64,000 nt of DNA. Origin: Oscheius tipulae (lineage: Eukaryota > Nematoda > Chromadorea > Rhabditida > Rhabditidae). This document shows positions 46,103 to 57,160 of the stretch, in pieces. Location: positions 4,650,001-4,714,000 of the forward strand of contig JASJZH010000005.1 in assembly GCA_037178975.1 (NCBI GenBank). Reading direction: 5' to 3'. The notes beneath the pieces are model-generated. The model had not been told where the DNA came from. It searched no databases and worked only from the letters and a program-made list of their open reading frames with translations. Position 1 is the stretch's first letter. Every line of letters starts with the position of its first letter. The position numbers and the translations under genes were made by a program.

Positions 46103-46943
46103 TCAATAGATCGAGAAAAGAAGCGGTGGTAATATAACTGTTCCAAACAAAAATATTTTGCAGGTTACTTTAGTTGTAGTTACTTCTATGCTGGCCGTGG
46201 TGACTGCAGGATTTGCAGCTGTATCGTTGGAATTTGTGGCGAAGAATATGTGGACAGTCTGTTACGTTGGACAATTGTCCCTCAAATAGTCCTTATCCAC
46301 GACAAAGCGTTCAAAGTCCTTATCACACAGATTTACATTATTCATGAGTTCGGCAAACTTATAATTATACCCAGAAATGAAAAATATTACCTGAAGCGTG
46401 ACCTTCGAAACTTTCTCGTGTTTCGAAGAATGATAGTGTCTTCAGATTTGTGTTGATGGCAGTGACACTAGAAGTCAGCTCCATCGTAGCTGGTGTAAAG
46501 TCGAGATCTTTCACAATTTGACCTTTTCGACTTTCTTGCATCCATTAAACTCCTTCAACGAGGTAATTAGAAATGAGCAGGTGCAGTCTGAAAAGGTTGA
46601 ATCACTTTGGTTCCTATTGTGGTATACCTCCTTCATTCTGGAGTAGGAGATCTCCGGATACTGTTGCATCGCGTGTTTTCTGCAGCATCGCTTTGGTCAT
46701 TTTGTTGTTATAAGATATTTTTAAACTGATGCCGTTGATCGCTTTCTTGAAGTTGATTTCAGTCAGCTTCGGATTGCTGCTGATGATCGTTTCTTTGCTC
46801 CACTCCAGTTTCGGCAAACTCAGTTTCTGTATGTTACTACACTGAAAGGACTTTGTCAACGTTTTATGCCAAGTCTTACCCAATTGTTCCCAAATAGTGT
46901 TTCCGAGATCATACTGTACCCGAACACAAATGGTACCCTGCAT
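46103..46943 (-). pseudogene. truncated, frameshifted IRLD-like gene
   Basis: Encodes the middle L-domain exon (IQKLSLPKLEW...NPKLTEINFKKAING, ending LLQNEGG), then SLKEFNGCKKVEKV followed by a frameshift into KDLDFTP...INTNLKTLSFF, then NVNLCDKDFERFVV, a TAA, and a Ser/Thr-rich, hydrophobic GPI-type tail (IFLFGTVILPPLLF). The first exon with signal peptide and YTEQNPC is missing. At least two disabling changes. Confidence 0.8.
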
Positions 46944-47049
46944 CTTGCGTATAATACAATTAGCTAGTGTGGGTGAGTAATCAAGTTACGCGTGATCGCG
47001 TTATAACAAGCTCAAAGAATTGCCAAGAAAAGAACTTTATTCCAAAATC

Positions 47050-47925
47050 TCAGGTTGTAAGGAAGCGTATCTCGCCGCCAGGAGCAAAACTCTTGAGATA
47101 TCCGCATAGATATTCGGGTCCAGCCGGTCTTGGAAGTCTCTGCTGTGGGAACTGTTTCAAACAACACATCTCAACGTTTCTAATATCACCAGGAGCCTTG
47201 GATCTCTCTGGAATCTAGGAAAAGTGAGTACACCCAGTCTGCTCCAGACACCAATTCATGCAGTCGCGCTTAGACTTAGCTGGAGATTGGTAGCACATGT
47301 TCACAACGTCGGGAAGTTTCAAGTCTCCTCCATCAAAATCGCAGCCCACTGACCAGTACATTTCGCTTTCCAGACGCCATTCTGTTGTCTTAAAGTTTGT
47401 CGCATTTTCACGTGAGAGATATATACCCACCGTCTTCTCCGGACGATATCCACATGCAAAGCCATCCTCATAGTATGGCTTCTGTCCCTTGCGCAAGTTT
47501 TTCTTCAGATGACAGATTCCTTTCCATTTTGGTTTCCAGACAAAATGAGTACACTGCGGTACCCAGTAGCACTGCAGCGCGCATTCATTGGAACCGATGT
47601 TCGTAATAGTATGAAATGAAAGGACATCTCCGCCATCATAACTGCAGTTTTGAGCTACCATCATTTCATTAGAGCGAACAGAAAATATATCCTGAAATTG
47701 CAATGTCATTATCACGTTTTGTATTATCACCTCTTCTTTTATGTCAGTCTTCGGAGACGGATTACTGAACTCGATGCGTATGCTGCTTTCCTTCCCTGTA
47801 CTCGTAAAGGAGGCACAAGTCGCGCTATTTTGATTGACCCTCAGAAGGGAACATAGTGAGTACGGGATAAGAAGTAAAAGAAGTAGCATCGTCAAGTCCA
47901 AAACGTGGAGAACTAAATTCGCCAT
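47050..47925 (-). CDS. PAN/apple-domain secreted protein, possibly disabled near its C-terminus
   Basis: ATG 47925; signal peptide (LTMLLLLLLIPYSLC). First PAN-like domain: MMVAQNCSYDGGDV...ECALQCYWVPQCTHFVW, CHLKKNL, FACGY. Second: WSVGCDFDGGDLKLPDVV...DCMNWCLEQTGCTHFS, then an in-frame TAG (47217-47215), after which the same frame still reads CCLKQFPQQ, YLCGY and APGGEIRFLTT to TGA 47050, matching the end of the sister gene (GGEIQFEK). No good intron removes the TAG. So either a recent nonsense change or an odd splice. Divergent from the intact sister at 48084. Confidence 0.65.
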
Positions 47926-48083
47926 CAATCTTCACGGCACTGCTTAGTGGTGATCAGTCAGCGGGCGTATTCAGAGCACAGTCAACTGTTGACTTGGTTG
48001 ATTTAGCTTTTCCTTTTAGTCACACTCCCATCCTTATTTAAAAGACTTTAGAGAGGGAAAAGGAGAGATATTCCCGGTGGATA
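47926..48083. promoter_or_regulatory. 158-bp divergent promoter region of the PAN-domain pair
   Basis: The two PAN-domain genes start back to back with 158 bp between ATGs. It contains CCTTATTTAAAAGAC at about 48031, a possible TATA-like element for the plus-strand gene. Shared control of the pair is likely. Confidence 0.45.
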
Positions 48084-49178
48084 ATGATCTTTTTGTATCT
48101 TATGACTACTTATGCTCTCTTCACTGTGACGTTCCAGGTAAACTCTTGTCAAAATATAATGATACACTTACTTTTAGAACCTCTGGGAATTCGAAACACC
48201 TAATGGAGACAAGTGTGTCTTGAAGAAGGGAAAGAAGCCGGTAGATAGCGGGGTAGTCTTCTCTTCTTTTTCAATAACACTCATACTTTTACAGATTCAA
48301 TACGAGTTTGGCAAACACAATATGGTGTTAGCTCAGAACTACGCTTTTGACTTGAGCGACAACTACACTATCTCTCCGATACTCGAAGAAATCAGCTTGG
48401 ATCGATGTGTAGATGAATGCCACCTTAACCCCCTGTGTTGGCACTTTGTATGGAGCAGTTCTGGTCAGTCTTGTCGACTGAAAGAAAAAGTTCCGACAAG
48501 TATCCAAGCTGTCAAGAAACAAGGGTTCATCTGTGGCTCAAGAACTAGAGTAAGTATCTACTCTTATGAAGAAACACATCCGGCTATTACTTCCGATTTC
48601 CATAAATCGGTCTTTTTCACCGGTTTTAACTCCCCGTCATTTTACTCTCCAGAGAAGAGTTGACAGGAAACGTCCTGACAAGTATTAGAAGGATAGTTTT
48701 TTTTTGCCAATAGTAGATGGCAAGTCAATTTTCGCTCTAGAACTTTGATTTTTCACAGTGAAGGCGTTAGGAGACCTTTATGACTATGAAGCGGCGCAGC
48801 CGCGAATTCTAAGCGAAGGTGAAAGTCGTAGGAGACGGCTGGTCTGCCTTCGTTATTTCACAGACTGATCCTGACACCGATTTTCAGATACCAGAATGGC
48901 AGCCCACAGATGTTGGAGCCTCGTGGGCAAGCAACTGTAACTTCGGAAAAGTCGAAGAATGGAGTACTCCGCATCTGCTTGACCAATCCATTCGGATCAG
49001 ATGCATAGATTTATGCGTACAGGATCCGCAGTGTAACCACTTTTCATATAGTGATGGTTATTGTACGCTAAAGAATCTGACTGACTCGAACATGTTGCCT
49101 GCCAAAGGAAAGGCAGGAGATATTTGCGGCCGGTTTAGAATGAAAAACTCTGGTGGAGAAATACAGTTTGAAAAATAA
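48084..49178 (+). CDS. secreted protein with two PAN/apple-like domains
   Basis: Exons 48084-48137 (signal peptide MIFLYLMTTYALFTVTFQ), 48178-48240, 48295-48549 and 48888-49178 join in frame. Domain 1: MVLAQNYAFDLSDNY...RCVDECHLNPLCWHFVW, CRLKEKV, FICGS. Domain 2: WASNCNFGKVEEW...RCIDLCVQDPQCNHFSY, YCTLKNL, DICGRF. The C-x3-C-x5-C-x-HF spacing is that of PAN modules, which bind proteins or carbohydrates. There may be a further small exon between 48549 and 48888. No membrane helix, so probably secreted. Ends with an AATAAA overlapping the stop (49174). Confidence 0.8.
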
Positions 49179-49557
49179 AGTCGTTTATTGGCTAACAATT
49201 CTCGTTGTAAATAGTTCTTCCTCCAGTCGAGTTGGGAAATCGATAGCTACAGTACCAGAACTCTAATGACGTATCTGGTAGAATAGCTCTTCGTGTAGGC
49301 AGAAATTCGAACTAAAGCTATTCTTTTATAAATATTGAGGTGACACTACCTCGAGGTTATAGGGACAAAAAGTAAGTGGAGACGCTTGCCAAGTCGGTGA
49401 AGAAAAATCGATGGTAAAATGCTCACATTTTAAAGTAGTTTTCGAAGTTGAGCAGACCATAACATCTTTTAATTTAGCTGCATGTACCCCGTCATATTGT
49501 GTCCAAAAATATCAAAAAGTATCAGTTGAAAGAGCATAGACGTGAATGAGTGGTGAG
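49179..49557. other. spacer
   Basis: No coding frame or repeat supported between the PAN-domain gene and the foldback element. Confidence 0.5.
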
Positions 49558-49757
49558 AGTACGTGCGGTGACTGATTGCGATTAAACTCTTTCGGGTGAT
49601 TGATAGCTTTATTCAGTCACTTTCTAACCTGTACGCTTTTCACGGAAAAAGTGACAACTGACACACTGACTACATAGAATCTGTGACCCAGCAATTCGCT
49701 GGATCACAGATTCAATGTAGTTAAAGAGTTCAATCGCAATCAGTCACCGCACGTACT
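49558..49757. mobile_element. foldback element with nested hairpins
   Basis: Outer arms AGTACGTGCGGTGACTGATTG (49558 on, first 20 considered) and its complement ending at 49757 match for about 34 bp with two mismatches. Inside are two further hairpins: GTCACTTT...AAAGTGAC (49616-49655) and CTACAT-GAATCTGTGA...TCACAGATTC-ATGTAG (49670-49720). 200 bp, non-coding. Confidence 0.75.
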
Positions 49758-49979
49758 TTCCCCACCCGAGACAGCTATTCTTCCAGGGACATTGAAAAGG
49801 TGTGAGCGTAATTTTGAGCATTGACAGGAATCAGTAATTAAAAAATAATCAGCAGCATAAGGTACAGGTTTATGAACACATAAGGTTTCAAAGTAAAGCA
49901 AATTAAGACAATATGTGATTCTAGAGATATGTGATCTCGAATGAATTGAACAAAAATTATTGTGACACATTCCAGGTGT

Positions 49980-51082
49980 TTATTTAAAAAAGCACAAGGT
50001 GAAGAGAATTGTGCAGCTGAAAGCGATTGGACCAGAAGTTTTGGTAGTGGTTGCGAGTGTGGTTGTAGATGCGACAGGAGAAGTGAACCCAGTGTTGAGT
50101 GTGCTTGCGATACCACCAGATACTGTTGCAGTCGTATCATTAGTAGCAAGATAAGTAGTACTCATTGTAGTCGTAGAAAGACAATTATTGAACAGCTTTG
50201 TAGCCCTTTCCTCTGGTAGTATGAACTTGTCGAGATCATTATCGCACAAGAACGCGTTGCCGGTGATCTCAGAATAGAACATGCTATCGTCTACCATAGT
50301 CAAAAATGACAGTGTTCTGATAGTGGTGTTCACAGCGATGACACAACAAGATAGTACAAATTTGAGCTACAGGATGATCCAAATCCTTTATCTTATCAGA
50401 TATGACCACTTCAAAGACTGTGTGACAGCCATCCAACTGTTTTAAAGAGGTTAATGGAAATGATGCCGGAAAATCACATTCTGAAATATTCTAAATATAA
50501 CAGAGATGAACATACCTCCTCCTTCTCCTATCCATGCAACAAAAGTAAAGTTGACAGTTGCTTTTAATTTATCATAGGCGGCTTTCTTCATATTGTTATT
50601 GTAAGAAATCGAGGTAGAGATGTCTTTCGTTCCTATGGTCATTCCTTTCTTGAAGTTGATCTCTTCCAAAAATGGGTTATAAGTGATGGTAGTTGCTTCC
50701 AGGTGGTCTAGTTTTGGAAAGCTCAGGTTCCGTACAAATGTGTAGGTGAGAAAGAAAAACGTATCTGAAATAGTTTTTCTTACCCTGTTCAAGTGGTCAA
50801 ACCCGTTTTGCGAAGTTCCGGAAAAATAAGATGGGTCATGTTTAGTTTGAAATCAATATCTAAAGCCTCTCCCGAAAAAGTCTCCTTGTTTTTCTAGTAT
50901 TCGAGAAATTGTGCTGCGTCCTGCGTATCCGAGAAAAAAACTCTCTCTGTTGCTCTGAGATGGGCAGCCTCTTTGCATTTTATGAGTTCGTTGATTTCGG
51001 CATCGGTTACCACACATGGATTCTGTTCGGTGTAGATTTCAGAAGCAACAAGTGCAAGAAAGGTTATAATGAGCAGCAACAT
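49980..51082 (-). pseudogene. IRLD-like gene with nonsense and frameshift
   Basis: Signal peptide MLLLIITFLALVAS and YTEQNPC...INELIKCKEAAHLR are intact, but TAG (50896-50894) replaces the conserved Trp before KNKETFSG. The L-domain exon (LSFPKLDHLEA...LEEINFKKGMT, GEGG) is readable. In the third exon, KDLDHPVAQ shifts frame before NTTIRTLSFLTM. The last exon (FLCDNDLDKF, Thr-rich stalk, hydrophobic FSCTILFTLCFF) keeps the GPI-type tail. A 44-nt intron could be imagined at the shift but would create a stop. Confidence 0.75.
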
Positions 51083-51634
51083 GGAGTGCTTTAGGAAAAG
51101 TGTGGCTAAAGCAGCTGGAACCCTTACATCTGTCAGTACTAATTGCCACAAGAGGACGGCAAATGACCTCTTATGATATCAGAAATGAAGTTTAAAGCTT
51201 TGGATAGACATTTTTTAATTCTGACTTCACGAACATACTATGAATTTCCTATCAAACAAGCAAAAGAAAAAGAACTATATAAATGTTTCGCTATAATTTG
51301 CTAGTTTTTCCGTTCTATTTAAAAATGCGATGTCCTCGTGAGTCAAAGAGCATACGGATTTCAGATAGTGCAACTTCATAATTGTAATTATTAATAAAGT
51401 ATTCATATCACGCGCTTGTTCTTGAAGATCAGGTTCAGCGCTTCACAAGATCACGCAGAACGATTGTGCTATTTATAGTTTTCAGTGTTACTGCAAATAT
51501 CAAAGGTCCAAAGACTGAATCAGTCGCAATTATAACCGCAGCGAATTGGATTATGTGTAGGAGGTCAGCGCAAAAAGTAATATGCAAAGTTTGTGATAAC
51601 CGCACGAACATGACGAGGGTTGCAACAAAATATG
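51083..51634. other. spacer between two IRLD-like genes
   Basis: No supported gene; AT-rich sequence that includes the upstream region of the pseudogene and the 3' flank of the intact gene at 51635. Confidence 0.5.
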
Positions 51635-52820
51635 TTATTGAATTAAAATTGTGAACAGTATTGTAACCACAGAAAAATTAGGACCTCGGCGACTTTTAGT
51701 AGTACTCGCTATAGTGGTGGAAGTCACAGGTGTTGGTGAAGTAGTGTTATTGGAATAAATAGAAGGTACACCAGTTCTTCCGGGACAGTTGTTGATCAAC
51801 CTCAGTGGGTCTTTCGCGAGTCTTTCCAGATCATTATCACATAGAAACGTATTGTTTTCAATCACTGTAACTACGTGAACAAGTAAATTTCAGAAACCTA
51901 CCCACGTAATTACTGCCTAGATCCGACCCCGATTCTAAGAAGGACAACGTTTTGAGATTCGTGTTGACGACACGAAGTTCAACAGTCACCACAATTTTTG
52001 TTGGAAGAGAATCAAGATCATAGACATGCTCAGCGAACGTCAAACGATCCACATTTTTGCAGATACCAAATTCTTTTAAAGAGGTCACGTTATTGGGGAA
52101 AATGCAATCTGGAACATTGGAAATGGAAAAGTTACTAGCGTTTAAGCTTGGGGCCCCATAACGTTCAACTCTTGACTTGTACTACGAGTTTGTGGAACAA
52201 AGTGAAAGGCGAAATAATGGACCTCTAATACCCAAAGTCCTCGACTCACCTCCTTCCTCCTGGATGAATAGATTATCTGCGTGAACCGAACTACGAAGCT
52301 TGCTCAGAACAGGATCTGTCAGAATGTTATTACCACCAATATAAAGTCTGTGAGTGGTAAAGTTGGGGTTTATGTTGAGCTCCACCAGTTTAGAATTGCC
52401 AGAAATTCTTAGCTGTTGCGCTGACTCCAGTTTCGGGAAGTTTATTTTTTGTAGATTGGTGTTGACAATGAAGAATTGGGTATCTGAAAACAGTTTTCAA
52501 CCTTTGTCTCTTTTTATAAACGAACCTGCTTTTCGCAGCAAAGGAAAGGTCAATTCAGAAAAATTGGCCGGTAGGCTTATTGACGTTCCAGCGAATGTCT
52601 CCTTGTTTTTCCAGTAGCCGTTAAAGTCGGCTTCTGTTGTGTTATAACTTGATACGTAATCATAATAGTCTGCCTTAATATGAGCAGCCTGCTGACATTT
52701 TGTATAAGTTCTGATTTCCGAACTGTTGGCGCTACATGGATTCTGTTCAGTATATTCCTGTGCTTGTGTCAGGGAATGAAGGGTAAACAAAAACAGCAAA
52801 GCTAGAGAGAATGAGAACAT
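51635..52820 (-). CDS. IRLD-like secreted/GPI-type receptor L-domain protein
   Basis: Exons 52820-52526, 52483-52250, 52108-51902 and about 51870-51635. Signal peptide MFSFSLALLFLFTLHSLTQA; YTEQNPC...KCQQAAHIKAD; YWKNKETFAGTS. The second exon is the L-domain core (LQKINFPKLES...GNSKLVELNIN, QEEGG); the third reads CIFPNNVTSLKEFGIC; the last reads FLCDNDLERL, a Ser/Thr-rich stalk and a short hydrophobic end (FSVVTILFTILIQ), as in GPI-anchored proteins. Matches nematode insulin/EGF-receptor L-domain (IRLD) proteins. An upstream in-frame ATG at 52886 would lengthen the N-terminus. No disabling change. Confidence 0.82.
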
Positions 52821-53442
52821 CCGGCAGGTTGACTTTAAGAAATGATTACTGAGGAAGAAAAGGCAGTTCTGATAATATATGCTCATTAAATTTGTGAGAG
52901 ACTACATTCACTGCTCGAGCTGTTCGCTGAAGTGAAAGTCTCTATTTATGTGACCAGTTCGTGAGCGATCTGCTTTCAAGAACCTGAGTCATAACCAAGA
53001 CAGCTTAAATTTAGTTTGGACTTCTGGAAAACGACACAGCGCTAACAGTTGTATCACAGATTTCGGTAAATGTTAAGAAACTTGAACCTGTTAAGATGCA
53101 ATATGTGATCAGAGCATATTTCTACTACCTAAAGCGCGTCTGTCTCTGTGGCGGACTGTTTATCTGTTTCTTGTTTGTTTGTCCGTGGTTGTCTCTTGAA
53201 AAGAGTAGCACAGTAGACCACGAGTTATTGGCAGCTTCCTTTAGACGACTGGTAGAATGCTATAACGTCAGTTAGCATCATGATCTATTAGCGGAAACGA
53301 CCTACACCCAGCCCCTGACTTGTTCCTGACGCACTAGGTCTTTGGTGAGATCGAAAGATTGACTTGCGCGGGTGAATAATGAAATCAACTACGGTAAAAA
53401 CAATCTTCGTATTCTATTACTCACACTACGGTTGGAGTCCAA
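52821..53442. other. spacer 5' of the intact IRLD-like gene
   Basis: No supported gene. Presumably the promoter of the minus-strand IRLD-like gene; bordered on the right by a MITE. Confidence 0.5.
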
Positions 53443-53921
53443 TGTTGCAGTTCATATTGAACGGCCGTTTATATTGAACGGAACTAGTTTGTATTGAACG
53501 TTCAACTTGAACTAGATCATATTGAACAGTTTTACCGGATTTTGCGATTTTTTTTAAAATTTTTACCCATTTTCTGTCTAAAAACTTTTTTTCTGATGTC
53601 AGGACATGAAATAACCCCTTTGAACGTAGAAAAATTTTAAAAATCGAAGCAGCTAAGCGAGTGCTTGCGTTTTGTTAGTGTTTTTTCTCACATTCCCCCG
53701 TTTTCCTCCTGTGTACAGTTTTTATTCTTTCTTTGTAATTTCCTTCACATAATTTCTATTTGATAATATAAATAGAAAAAGAGTGACAGAAAATGGGTAA
53801 AAATGAAAAAAAAATTGCAAAATTTGGTAAAACTGTTCAGTATGAACTAGTTCAAATTTAACGTTCAATACAATCTAGTTCCGTTCAATATGTGAACGGT
53901 CGTTCAATATGAACTGCAACA
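53443..53921. mobile_element. MITE with about 130-bp inverted repeats, 5' of a receptor gene
   Basis: TGTTGCAGTTCATATTGAACG at the left (53443 on) mirrors CGTTCAATATGAACTGCAACA at the right (to 53921); similarity continues inward for about 130 bp to ACAGTTTTACC / GGTAAAACTGT and the AT-rich centre. The arms are built from repeats of ATATTGAACG and short palindromes such as GTTCAATATGAAC. No coding frame. The right end lies 10 bp before the ATG of the receptor gene at 53932. Confidence 0.85.
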
Positions 53922-53931
53922 CATATAAAGA

Positions 53932-55310
53932 ATGGGATTCCGCAGAAAGAACTGTTTTCTGGCTGCCAAAATCCATGAGAAAATGAAAACGATGGTTTTG
54001 TTCTGGATATTTCGGATAGTTGGCCTGGTCACATTGGCCGTACTGTGCATTCCTCCATACTTGGTAAGAATTTGGGGGAAGACGAAGTTTTTCTTCAGAT
54101 TTACACTGAAGAAGATCCAGATTCCAATTTGCTATTCTATGCTCACCAGTACGTATACACCTTCATTGACACTGTCTTTTTCGTCATTCATTTTCCGCTT
54201 GCTTTGGTAAGATGCTCTCTGAGCTTTCTGTGCAAATGTGCGGCAATATACAGTGCTCTGAAAAGTTGTAGATTTTGTGTTTGACAGGCATCGGGCAGCT
54301 GGTAGAGCCACGGATGCGAGATCGTATGCCTATAGAAATAAGGTACATGAAGGTGCAGTCGCAATATTTCAGGTTTTCGGTTTCAACAAAGAATTCTCCT
54401 CCCAGAAAGCCTTTCGAATCATGTTCATATTGAGTATCTGTGAATGCATCGTTCTCTTCAGCGACATTGTTCACGAAATGGTTTTCATGATTTTCGATTC
54501 CCCTTTTAAGACGGTGTTCGAGCAAATGGTCTTTCTAAAAATCTACCGCTCTCTTTGGGAGACCACTCAAGCTGTCAATTTTGTTCTGGGATACAATCGC
54601 TTGGTAACCGTTGCACTATTCAACTGGCCAATATTTAATTCTAAAATCGTCTACGGTTTAATGTATTTTATCATCGCTGGGCAGTATATTATTGACAATC
54701 TAAGCTACATAGCCCATCTGACAATCTACTACTATGACTTTCCCGATCTCAGTAGGACAAACTATCGGCGTCTCATCGCATTTCTAGGAAGTAAGAAGCT
54801 TGTATTGATTTCTGCAACTCTCTTTTTCAGTCACAGAAGCAATCAGGTTACCGGCATTGTCTACTATTGCTACCTCATCACTCATCCCATATGGTTTATT
54901 ATTATTCTATTTCATCAAAAAGGTTGGTCTGAATTATTATTATCTTAGTAAACGGAATACTTTCAGGGAAAAGAGATACGAGTTCGGAAAGAGTTGGCTC
55001 TCACAATCCAAGCTTTCATCTGTACTCTGTTCTGTGTGGTTGTGGCCGACATTCTAGAATACGCTTTCGGAGAGGATGGTCTTCCAATTGTGCGATACAT
55101 TCGAGATGTACTGTACCGATTCTCTATGGCCGCAAGTGCTATTGTGTACCTACACTTTAACGAGTTCGAATGTTTTGTAACTTGACAATCTTTTAAAGTT
55201 GCAGACGTCTTCGAATAGCATACGTCAAGTTATGGAAAGAAAGAAGTCTCAGCAGAACCGAGACTGTCCCTGTAACCTCTTTGTCGGGTAGCAGAACACG
55301 AGATCCTTAA
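53932..55310 (+). CDS. 7TM serpentine (chemoreceptor-like) protein, paralogue 3
   Basis: Begins MGFRRKNCFLAAKIHEKMKT and TM1 (FRIVGLVTLAVLCIPPYL); exon 2 YTFIDTVFFVIHFPLAL; exon 3 VFGFNKEFSSQKAFRIMFIL, CECIVLFSDIVHEMV, QAVNFVLGYNRLVTVAL, YGLMYFIIAGQYIIDNL; then STIATSSLIPYGLLLFYF; KELALTIQAFICTLFCVVV; YRFSMAASAIVYLHFNE; and RLRIAYVKLWKERS with the stop at 55310. Seven hydrophobic segments, about 350 residues, and all joins keep frame (donor GTTGGT at 54923). The first Met may not be the real one, because the region just upstream is a MITE; MKTMVLFWIFR is the equivalent of the shorter starts in other paralogues. Confidence 0.82.
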
Positions 55311-55595
55311 TGGTTGAAGACGCATAAATAGTAATCATTCATTTAATTATGTTAGATAGCCGTCAGCTACGGTGTAATTTAATCACTTACACAGAAAAGC
55401 ATGCAGAAACTCCTTCACAACTGGCACAAATACCATTATCTTGGGTTGATTGCAGGAAACTTGATAAACTTAGACCACCGAAAATAAATGTACTGTGTGG
55501 GACATACAGTATCTACTTGACAACGACATTTTCATCTTTGGTCCGTCTAGGGATACTTAAAGTTAGCGAGAGAACACAGGCTTTTCTTATGCATC

Positions 55596-56990
55596 TTTAC
55601 AATTTACAATTTACAATTTATTGTCGGAATCAAGGGGTTGCTATCATGTCAGGGCTCCCTTGCCGCTCCCATAGCGCGAACCCATTCTTCGCCTCCCTCT
55701 CTTGCCTGTCGCATCCACGTGGTTGGAGTTCGTCCGAGGCGACCACAGGCTTTCTTCAGCTCATCTTCCCATCTCATGCACGGTCTCCCTAGAGCTCGTC
55801 GCTGATCTAGAGGAACCCATTCCGTCATCGCTTTCGACCATCTTCCTCCTTCCATCTCGGCCACTTTTCTCGCCCATTTCAGCTTCCTCGTCCATGTCAG
55901 GTCCAGAACATTCGGTAGTTCTGTTCTTCTTCTCACCTCCTCATTCCTCACACGATCCCGAAGTGTGATACTGAGCATGGCCCTTTCCTGCCGTCGTTGT
56001 AGGGCTGCAAGTTTGGCTCGATCTTCTGTGCGAAGACTCCAGATTTCGCATCCATACAGCAAACTTGGGACGACGCAGGTCAGGTACACTCGTCGTTTCA
56101 TCTTCATCGGGACATTTCTCTTGGTGAGGAAGAGACGGTGGCGATTGAAGGCTGCCCAAGACGCTCCGATCCGACGGGACAGCTCCTGATTTTCCGAGGT
56201 GCAGGTTACCGAACATCCAAGGTAAACGAAATGCCGGACAAACTGTATAGCTTGTCCTGTTAAGCGTAGATCTCCCTCGTAGGCATTGGTCATCGCGAAA
56301 GTTTTGCGATGATTGATTTCGAGCCCAATCCTACGGCTTCCTTGTTCCAGTTCAGTCACCATCCGCTGTACAGATCTCAGACTCTTTCCGATAAGAACGA
56401 CATCATCGGCGTAGCGAAGATGAGTTAGCTTACGGCCGTTGATGTTGAAACCGATGCCGTCCCAATTGAGTTGGCGGAAGACGTCTTCGAGTACAGCGTT
56501 GAAGAGCAGTGGAGAAAGTACGCATCCTTGACGAACTCCACGTTTGATGTTGACATCCACTAACTCTTCTTGCACTTTGATCTTGCAACCAGCATCTCTG
56601 TAGACCCTTCGCAGCATCTCGATATAGAGTTGGTCCGAACCGTGTCTTTGAAGTGAGTTCCAGACAGCTTCCCACTCAATGGTGTCGTAGGCTTTCCGGA
56701 AATCGACGAACACAAGATAGAGGTGACTTCGGTAACCGGAGGCCTTGTCGATTAGCTGTCTGATGGTATGAAGGTGTTCTACTGTTGAGTAGCTTCGGCG
56801 GAATCCTGCTTGTTCGATTGGCTGGTTGAATTCCAGATTTCCTTGCATCCTGGCCAGCATCACTCGTGTGAAGAGTTTGTAGGGAGCTGGTAGCACGGAG
56901 ATTGGACGGAAGTTAGTCAGGTCTGTGTGATCACCTTTCTTCGGGATGAGGGTGGTAATCGAATCACCGAATCCATGAGGAACCACACGA
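55596..56990 (-). mobile_element. 5'-truncated RTE-like non-LTR retrotransposon
   Basis: A continuous minus-strand frame, 56986-55649, encodes the reverse transcriptase palm and thumb: FRPISVLPAPYKLFTR, GFRRSYSTVEHL, VFVDFRKAYDTIEW, RGVRQGCVLSPLLFN, YADDVVLIG, a VYLGCSVTCTSENQ segment and the Trp/Arg-rich C-terminal part ending AMGAAREP. The endonuclease half is missing. The 3' end carries short tandem repeats of the TTACAAT type (55596-55620), as RTE elements do. The RT frame itself has no stop. Close to the RTE clade; not autonomous. Confidence 0.88.
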
Positions 56991-57160
56991 TGTTGGAGCT
57001 GTTATGCATCTTGCTCAAGATGATATACTAGATTGCCTTTATTTTTCTGATTTAGATATCAACAAAGTGAGAGTACAGGTTTTCTGCCGCAATGTGTTCG
57101 CTAGTTACTGCTTTCTCCTCATCTTCTTCATAAAAAAAACTCGTTATCTAGTTTAAAATG

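Noticed and set aside
50287-50340. A 44-nt intron to rescue the third exon of the IRLD-like gene
   Set aside because: The join would create TAA, and the paralogues have no intron there; a frameshift in a decaying gene explains it better.
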